Source: Clytia hemisphaerica
Lineage: Eukaryota; Cnidaria; Hydrozoa; Leptothecata; Clytiidae
Reading direction: 5' to 3'
Length of the DNA: 64,000 nucleotides
NCBI GenBank assembly: GCA_902728285.1
Contig: CACVBU010000046.1
Location: forward strand, 1-64,000
In this document: positions 57,701 through 64,000 of the stretch, piece after piece
Numbering within the stretch: the first letter of the stretch is position 1
Layout of the letters: every line of letters begins with the position of its first letter
The notes under the pieces: model-generated
Database searches by the model: none
Told to the model about the DNA's origin: nothing
Seen by the model: only the letters and a program-made list of their open reading frames with translations
Position numbers and translations under genes: made by a program

Positions 57701-60700
57701 CTACTTTGCTCATAGCCACATGACGTCATGTTCATAATTGCCATCGCAGTTCCCTGTTCAAGTTGACTCTATAAACTGAAAGCTGACAGGATAGAATTTT
57801 TTTTATCTCCTAAGGCTAGTTCATAACCATCATTTTTGCCGAACGTAAAGATTTTTTGAGTATGGACATTCGTAAATATAAAAAATAGTTTGTGCAATGG
57901 CTCTTTAGATAGAATGTTTAGGTTCAAAGAATAGCTGCATTTATGATTCTCTTAGGAACCTTATTTCTCAGTTCAATAAAGATCGAAAGTCCCTTGTAAT
58001 AGGCTCACATACTTCAACTTGACTAATTCCTAGCAATGATTGATATATTCAGATTGAAGGCTTCAAGTGTTGAAGTTTTACAGGTTAGTGCAGAAAATGG
58101 GCATATCATTGAAGCCTAGTTAATAAATAATAGAAAACACTTGTCATGGCAACTCAAAGTCTTTCATTTGAATATTTCAAAATATCCATGAATCACTCGT
58201 TCATATTGATTTTTTTTCAACTTAACATGAATCGGGTATTCATCATCCATGAATTTTTTCTTCATTTTTGTCATGAACACAAAATATAAAAAAATATAAA
58301 GCAAAGATTTTTACTGTCATTTCAACTCACAACTTTTTTTCATCGATTCTCTGAAAATCATGTTACTTTTACTGTTCTTAAATTGTTTGATTTTATTTTC
58401 CAAATATTCTTTGGGAATGGACCCCCATATACCTTTTCTACCGTTCAAACACCTCCATACAAACACTGCTATTGATGGTCCCCAACCATGGTTTGATGGA
58501 GAAGTAGCTACAAAAGATCATTGCTTTCACAAATGTATTAAAAACTTCACTGATTGTGAATATGTTCAATACAGAGAAATAACAGTTTCAACATGGATTT
58601 GTAAATTGTATGGAGTGATATCAGATCTTTCCAATTATTTGGTCTCATCAGAAGGAGAAATGTTGGCTTACGCAATCCATGAAAACATAGATTGTAGAGA
58701 TTGGTTGGAACGTGGATACAATCAATCAGGCGTTTACTGGATCTACCACAATCGTTACAAATTCAAAGTTTTTTGTGAAATGTTACCCCAATGGGGTACT
58801 GCATGGATATGCCTCCAAACTCGATTTGACGGTTCAGTTGATTTCAATCGAAATTGGGAAGATTATAAAAACGGTTTTGGAAATGTTGACGGTGAACATT
58901 GGTTAGGTCTTGAAAATATACACAAATTAACCCATGGACAACATATGGAAATCAAAATTGAAGCTTATACTTTTGAAGGTTCGAGAAATTGGGTAAATTT
59001 TTTCAATTTCTCTATTGAGAATGAATCAAATTATTACCGACTGAACGCCGGTGTAAAAGACCGTGGAAATTTCGAGGCTGATTGGCTATCAATGGATGGT
59101 ATGGAATTTTCTACAGCGGATGTCGATCGAGATCTTGTTGAGAACGTTAATTGTGCTGTAGATTTTCCATCTGGGTGGTGGCACGCGGGTTGTTTTATGA
59201 TGAATTTGAATGGTGTTTATCGAAATACTCCGACACTTCCCAGTTCTGCACAAGGTATTGTTTGGAAGTCTTGGAAGACGTGGTATGTATCATTAAAAAA
59301 AGCTTCAATGATGATCCGTAGGCCTTCTTTATAATTATTCGTTATGCAAGTGATATCTGCTTAGGTCTTGGGAAAAATCAAAATATAATAGCCGCATTCT
59401 TTTTCACCGTTCAACACATGCTTAGGACTTGACTGGTATATTCGTTGACATTTTCATTTTATGTCTCCAATGAGGAGCTGGAAAATCAGAGTTCGAAGTA
59501 CAATAGGAGTGTAGCATCCTTACTCTAGATCTGCGCGTGGCGTAAAAAAATCTGTATATGTACGAAAATTTCTGAAAATGAGCCGGTAGGATGGCGAAAT
59601 ATCGACTTTGCTTCGTGTTGGATGGGATCAAAATTAGTTTAGCACTATTTGAAGTATTTGTTTCATAAATTACTTATTTTAATAGAATGTAATCTATATT
59701 TTGAATATTATAATCTAAGATTTTTATGAAAATTGTAACTTTTGTACTGTTGGTTCGATTTACCATTGATCGAAATTTCTTTGGTACACTTGTTCCTAGG
59801 GTGGTTATATATATGGGTGTTTTATACCCGAAAAAGCTAATTAAAATTTAGAAACAACACATGTTAAGCTATAAGAAAAAAACTTTGACACAAAAATGAA
59901 ATCATCACCAACTCAACGCTACAAGGACCAAAGTGGCAAACTGACACAGCAACAAAACTAAAAATCAACAAAAATGACAAATTAAAAAAGATTAAAATAA
60001 TACAGAGGTTTGGACAACAAAATGCAAGGGGATTGAATTCTTGCCAATTCAGTACCATGCTATGGTGCAAAGTAACAATTTTTAAACATGTTAATTTTTG
60101 GGGCATTATGGTCAGTTAATCTTCCATCGAGGATAAGTTATAATAAAATAATGAATAATTTTATCCATTTGATCAAAAAGTATTTAATACTTTTAGCATC
60201 TCCCTGCTCAAGGATAGGTTTGGTTTGAAAACGAAAACATAGTGGACACCCTCTTGGGTTTTTGCTTGGTTTGAGAATTTTAACTTGGTTTGAGAATTTT
60301 ACTGAATTTAAAAGAAGGGGGGGCTTGTGGAAATTTAAAATAAAAGGGGTGGCTTGGACAAAGAGCGGGGTTAGTTTTTAAGGGGGTTAATTTTTAAGGG
60401 GGTTAATTTTTAAGGAGGTTAATTTTTAAGGGGGTTAGTTTTAAGGGGGTTAATTTTTAAGGGGGTTAATTTTTAAGGGGGTTAATTTTTAAGGGGGTTA
60501 ATTTTTAAGGGGGGTTAATTTTTAAGGGGGGCTTGATAACCCTCTGCCCACTATGGAAAAATTTCAACATTTTTTTTATTGATTAAAGACGATTAAAGTG
60601 TTGTGAAATGCATGTCGATTATACTATAATGATCTGTTATTTATTGTGAAAAAATATTTCTAAAAACTATTATTCATTGTAATAATATTGTAATAATAAT

Positions 60701-63487
60701 TGTAATTATGATTATTTTATATAATAATCAATTACTTGTTGTATCATGTTTAACTTTTATTAATTAATAAGAATTAATTTACTTTTCATTTTAAATTTCT
60801 AATCATTACTTCAAAAATCAATATAAAATTAGGTCAAATATCCAATAAGAGAAAGCACCATAATGAGAAGAGAAAAAAAATGTAGTGTTTCCGGAATGCG
60901 GGTGAAGGAAAAAAGCACTCATGCGGCCGGCTGGAAATTTTTTTTGCTAATTTTGATAACTTAAGATCATTGAAATAGAACTTTAAAGATAACTTTTATC
61001 TACAAACAGGCTTACCCCTGCGACCGGGTCAAAAAAAATTTCATTGTTCACCCGGCCGGTTTCCGGAAACACCGCAGTCGGAAACATGCGAAGGAGTGCA
61101 ACGCAATTACAAATTTCAAATCTATAACAATTACAAATCTCTTCTTCTGATAAGTTGGACGTGGTCTAAAACCGGCTATGTTTTAAGTTAAGACCCTTTC
61201 TTAGGGCACCTAAAATCTAAAGTTTTGTGATTCTGAGTTTTTGTTATTGTCTACCAAAACAAATATCAAAAAAATGAAGACAAACTAAATTTCATACTGT
61301 TTGGTTCTTAGAGATGATCGCTCAATTTAATTGATGCTTCAATCTTGATAAACAATGCACAACTGATTAGATTATCCAATTTAGAATTTAGAAAAGCTAA
61401 GTTATTATCTTGGATCACAGGTCGTAATAATTCCAATAGTTTCCATCATTAACTCAAACACTTGTTAATTTTTATATATTTTTATATAGGATACATAAGA
61501 AATATGGCTCATCAAAGAAATGGATTTACTTTTGTGAGGATACCACGCAAGTTGATCTGAAAGGGCTTTTGAAAGTACTTGGGCGATTTCAAGAAGGAAA
61601 GGTGTGATTGATGAAAAGCTTTCTTTGAGTATCCGAATACTATTGTCTAAAGGCCGGTCTCTACTTGCGCGCGCTTCGATCCCACTTTTTCAAGCAAAGC
61701 TTCCACGCTATTGGTCAAAAGAAAAATGAAGCAACTCCATTGGCGCGATCTGACGTAACGGTTGAAAAAAGTTGAAATGTGTTCAACTTTTTTTTCGAGT
61801 GCGCGCTACATTTTTATGACGTAATCTTTTTTCCAAGCAAAAAGGATTGAAGCCAAAACGTGCAATCGCAGACCGGCCTTAAGTACTATTAAAGACTACA
61901 TTAAATATTCCTATTTTTACAATCCTTAGTGGGAAATTCTAACTTCGCACGTCTACAGACACTCCAGATTTATTGATGCAAGCGTTTTGTTTATTTTATC
62001 GTAGATTATCTTAAATGAATTAATATTCTGATAAAATTCGTAACTACCTAAAATCTGTTTTTTTTTCTCGCCGTTGGGATACAAACAATAAATAATAATT
62101 GTCTAAGCGAAGTCTATAAGTATAGGTCTTTCCTCATTGTGAGTGACTTTTTTTGTACGTGCCTTGGTTGTTTGACCAAATGACTTAGCCTATATGAAAG
62201 CAGTACCTTTGTTTACTTTGAATATCATGGGACATATAGTTCTGTATAAAATCTAAATAATATTTTGTCTTCTAGAATTGGTTTTTGGGACATGGACTTC
62301 ATGACAGTGAACCATCCATCATTCATCACTTTGCTTTTCACAATGATTTAAAATCCTTCAAATTCCCTGATTTTGATGCCGGATGGGCACTTTCAATGCC
62401 TCTAGTGAACGAGTAATTGAATTTTAAACTATCTGATACTATTTATTCATCTGCCCATAATTCAGTAGATTTTCGGTTGATGATTGTCGTTTATTGGGGC
62501 ATGAACATGATTGGGGCGACATGAAACTTTAAGTACCGATGGGCTGTTCCATAAAATTTCCATACAGGGAGGCTGGCTGGACGAACATTTTCAAGTGAGA
62601 ACAAATTTCTTGGAAAAGTGTAGATACCCCCTAGAAATTAGCAAAATTTGCAAAAGAACCCCTTGAAAAAATGTCTTAAAGTGAAGGTGGACGAACTAAA
62701 ATCAGTCGTTCACCCCCTGGAAATTCAAGAATAACTTTTTAACCCCTGGAAAAATGAAAAAACACTTCTTTAGACCCCCTGGAAATTCTTCTCGGATTAC
62801 CCCCTGGAAATATTTGTCCACCCCACTGTATGTCCATAGAATGAAATAGCCCATTTACACCCTCTTATTCTTAATATTTTCAACACGTTCTTAAGTAGAT
62901 TAAAGGGAAATATAGGTTTTTTAAGACTGGAATTAAGTTATAGATGAAACCTTGTGGCTGTTTTGTGTAGAAACATTTTTTTTTCATGAACAGTTTCTCA
63001 GGCTTAAAATAAATATTGTTTTGATATCTCTCTTTTCAGACTTAAAGAACGTTTGGAATCGAATCCACCTGATTATGGATTTTCCATTGATGTCAAACAT
63101 GAAGTATTCATTAATTCCCAAATAATGTGTCTTTTGAGAGCATATATTTTTATGATGTGTTATGCAGCATTTTTATTCAGTTGAAGTTAAATGTAGTCAT
63201 GAGAAACTGTGTTTGAAACTCACTACTCAGTTTCAAATCGAATCTACGCACCTTGAAAATACTCTCTATTGTTTTTTTGCACAACTGAAAGTTTTTATTG
63301 TTGTAGCTAATTAGTTTAGTACAATTTACATTTTATGTAAATTATTACCCTTTCTTTTTAGGTTGCAAAATTTATCTATAACGATGGCAAAGGAACAAGA
63401 TTGACGAATGTTCCACAATTCTGTATCAATTCAGCATTAAAGAAAGATCACTGTGTTTCAACTGTTGCCAAAGAAATTCCTGACTGT
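54702..63487 (+). CDS. B3GLCT: B3GLCT orthologue (beta-1,3-glucosyltransferase for O-fucosylated TSRs), first eight coding exons
   Basis: The model has eight GT-AG exons in phase: 54702-54764 (start), 56395-56422, 56561-56673, 57139-57215, 61490-61601, 62276-62412, 63040-63103 and 63362-63487; the gene continues past the window. Exon 1 gives a signal peptide or anchor ([18 protein letters not shown]). Landmarks shared with human B3GLCT are 'GSWTILPI' (GAWTILPL), '[11 protein letters not shown]' (SWIFFCEEET), '[20 protein letters not shown]' ([20 protein letters not shown]), '[17 protein letters not shown]' (KYPDFAAGWALSIPLVN), and 'VPQFC' (VPEFC). The enzyme (GT31) works in the ER, adding glucose to O-fucose on thrombospondin type 1 repeats. 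About 230 residues are visible, the N-terminal half; the catalytic half lies beyond 64000. The fourth intron (57216-61489) houses a separate fibrinogen-domain gene. ATG 54702 was chosen because it gives the signal sequence and joins exon 2 in phase. Confidence 0.93.
54860..55703. mobile_element. Inverted-repeat element in B3GLCT intron 1
   Basis: 'gagctattacttttgaatta...tcaaaattcacttttctaaa' at 55088-55165 is inverted at 55612-55700 ('ttttacactttccaaaaagt...tagctcagatttt'). Between them 55325-55500 is the inverse of the tandem-unit tail found at 20940-21075 ('ttctcaacttcagttgagct', 'gtctgtgtgtctgtctgtgt', 'ggccaaaatttggcac'). The outer limits are uncertain. Confidence 0.6.
55705..56012. mobile_element. 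308-bp MITE with GGCCCGGTTGTTCAAAA ends in B3GLCT intron 1
   Basis: 'taggcccggttgttcaaaag' (left) and the complement of 'tttttgaacaaccgggcccta' (right) are the ends. Interior repeats of 'gattaaatctcgattaa' are in direct order. Non-coding; the ends resemble a MITE type common in invertebrate genomes (recalled, not searched). Confidence 0.85.
58284..58300 (+). promoter_or_regulatory. Possible TATA box of the fibrinogen-domain gene
   Basis: 'atataaaaaaatataaa' lies 60-76 bp before the ATG at 58360. The surrounding DNA is AT-rich, so chance is possible. Confidence 0.25.
58360..59334 (+). CDS. Secreted fibrinogen-related protein with N-terminal PAN/apple-like module, intronless
   Basis: The 324-codon single-exon frame starts with a signal peptide (residues 1 to ~19, Leu-rich). 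Residues ~45-105 form a PAN/apple-like module with Cys 55, 59, 66 and 81. Residues ~110-322 are a fibrinogen C-terminal (FReD) domain: '[10 protein letters not shown]' start, 'VFCEM', '[20 protein letters not shown]', '[14 protein letters not shown]', 'STADVDRDL' (calcium-site Asp residues), '[16 protein letters not shown]', 'NLNGVY' and the end '[20 protein letters not shown]'. Such proteins are soluble lectins binding acetylated sugars on microbes or self glycans. In ficolins and tachylectins the domain is similar in length (~215). It is nested in the fourth intron of B3GLCT in the same orientation, so it must have its own promoter or be spliced from the same precursor. Absence of introns suggests retroposition. 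Sugar specificity cannot be read. Confidence 0.92.
   Translation: MLLLLFLNCLILFSKYSLGMDPHIPFLPFKHLHTNTAIDGPQPWFDGEVATKDHCFHKCIKNFTDCEYVQYREITVSTWICKLYGVISDLSNYLVSSEGEMLAYAIHENIDCRDWLERGYNQSGVYWIYHNRYKFKVFCEMLPQWGTAWICLQTRFDGSVDFNRNWEDYKNGFGNVDGEHWLGLENIHKLTHGQHMEIKIEAYTFEGSRNWVNFFNFSIENESNYYRLNAGVKDRGNFEADWLSMDGMEFSTADVDRDLVENVNCAVDFPSGWWHAGCFMMNLNGVYRNTPTLPSSAQGIVWKSWKTWYVSLKKASMMIRRPSL
60367..60533 (+). repeat. G-rich minisatellite, ~16-bp unit
   Basis: About ten copies of TTAATTTTTAAGGGGG with 4-6 G per unit, in B3GLCT intron 4. Each transcript copy has a run of G suitable for G-quadruplex formation. The repeat lies between decayed words 'ggcttggacaaag' and 'gggcttgataac'. Confidence 0.9.
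60884..61075. mobile_element. ~190-bp inverted-repeat unit with GTGTTTCCGG ends
   Basis: 'agtgtttccggaatgcgggt' (left) and the complement of 'cccggccggtttccggaaac' (right) are partly matched. The inner 'ccgggt' and 'ccggccgg' words occur also at 11620-11690. Weak but supported by both ends. Confidence 0.5.
61649..61882. mobile_element. 234-bp MITE with AAGGCCGGTCT ends in B3GLCT intron 5
   Basis: 'taaaggccggtctctacttg' (61648 on) is inverted as 'tcgcagaccggccttaag' ending 61882. Interior pairs 'ctttttcaagcaaagc' with 'ttttttccaagcaaaaag' in direct-like order. Non-coding. It lies 50 bp after exon 5. Confidence 0.8.
62541..62852. mobile_element. 312-bp MITE with GGGCTGTTCCAT ends in B3GLCT intron 6
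   Basis: 'gggctgttccataaaatttc' (left) and the complement of 'catagaatgaaatagccc' (right) are the ends. The interior repeats 'cccctggaaatt' about six times in both halves. Non-coding. Confidence 0.75.
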
Positions 63488-64000
63488 GTATGTATTTCTG
63501 CTTCCTCCTTAGTTTTCTAATTGTAAAGTCCTGTTGTCGAGGATCTCACAGTAGCGTGGTGGGTCGACCAAAATTTGGGCAAACAGGGGAGAGCAATTCT
63601 CGTAAGTTGGGATTTTGGTGTCCCCTTTTGAAAGTAAAATATGTTTGTAAAACTTACGCGAGCGAAGCGCTAATTTTCGGGGTATCTTTTTCTATTTTTG
63701 GCTAAAAAAAAGGGCGCACTGGGTGTTTTCTCACTTTTTTGGCCAAAAACTGCCATTTCTAGTAATCAGTGGCATCTTTTTGCGCCCTTTGTCATGGCAC
63801 CTCTTTGAAAACCTCCGCTCGGGGGGCATTTGCCCCCCTGCCATCACGATGGTAGACACAAGTTAAAACAAACAGAATCAATAGACTGTAAAATGAAAGG
63901 TTTTGGATAAAAATGTGGTGATATAAAGAAAAATAATAGAAGAAATAGTCAGCCCCCAGCTTTGCCATTGAAATTCCAGGCCCCCTCAAACATATCAGGT
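63488..64000. other. Start of B3GLCT intron 8, no exon seen
   Basis: Following the donor at 63488 no acceptor/exon was found before the window ends. Contains a hairpin-like 'ctcggggggcatttgccccc' at 63818-63838. Confidence 0.6.

Overview
The window is nuclear DNA of a multicellular animal: AT-rich, gene-poor, with short GT-AG introns and many transposable elements. Metazoan markers are a Rogdi orthologue, a B3GLCT (protein O-fucose beta-1,3-glucosyltransferase) orthologue, a BAAT/ACOT-type acyl-CoA thioesterase, a fibrinogen-domain lectin, a BEL/Pao retroelement and CR1/Jockey-type LINEs. The protein divergence fits an invertebrate, but the phylum cannot be fixed by reading alone. There is one undetermined base at 1315. 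Exon models below were built by hand by joining splice sites in phase and comparing with remembered family sequences. No alignment or transcript data were available.

Layout. 1-7.2 kb: two tandem minus-strand genes, Rogdi (first seven coding exons, 4768 down to 1373, continuing off the left edge) and a MIF4G-domain translation factor (last two exons, 7172 to 5610). 7.7-24 kb: no convincing host gene. This part holds a damaged CR1-like LINE (8.1-10.9 kb) and a dense series of foldback/MITE-like elements with long terminal inverted repeats, some nested inside one another (13.56-14.75 kb). 24.6-26.65 kb: a complete three-exon acyl-CoA thioesterase gene on the minus strand. 27.2-34.5 kb: a broken BEL/Pao retroelement. 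36.5-39.4 kb: a tRNA-headed SINE-like unit next to a 5'-truncated LINE with an uninterrupted reverse transcriptase. 41.4-52.6 kb: inverted-repeat elements, ending in a palindrome of about 8.4 kb (arms about 44.18-48.08 and 48.08-52.6 kb). The centre of the palindrome is two opposed satellite arrays built from 4-bp words. 54.7-64 kb: the first eight coding exons of B3GLCT on the plus strand, with a complete intronless secreted fibrinogen-related gene inside its fourth intron on the same strand.

Functional picture. The host genes are unrelated housekeeping or secretory genes: V-ATPase assembly (Rogdi), mRNA translation (MIF4G), acyl-CoA metabolism, TSR glycosylation (B3GLCT) and innate lectin (FReD). 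The main feature of the window is its architecture. More than a dozen inverted-repeat elements fill introns and intergenic DNA. The large palindrome carries a later foldback insertion in one arm whose empty site is preserved in the other arm.
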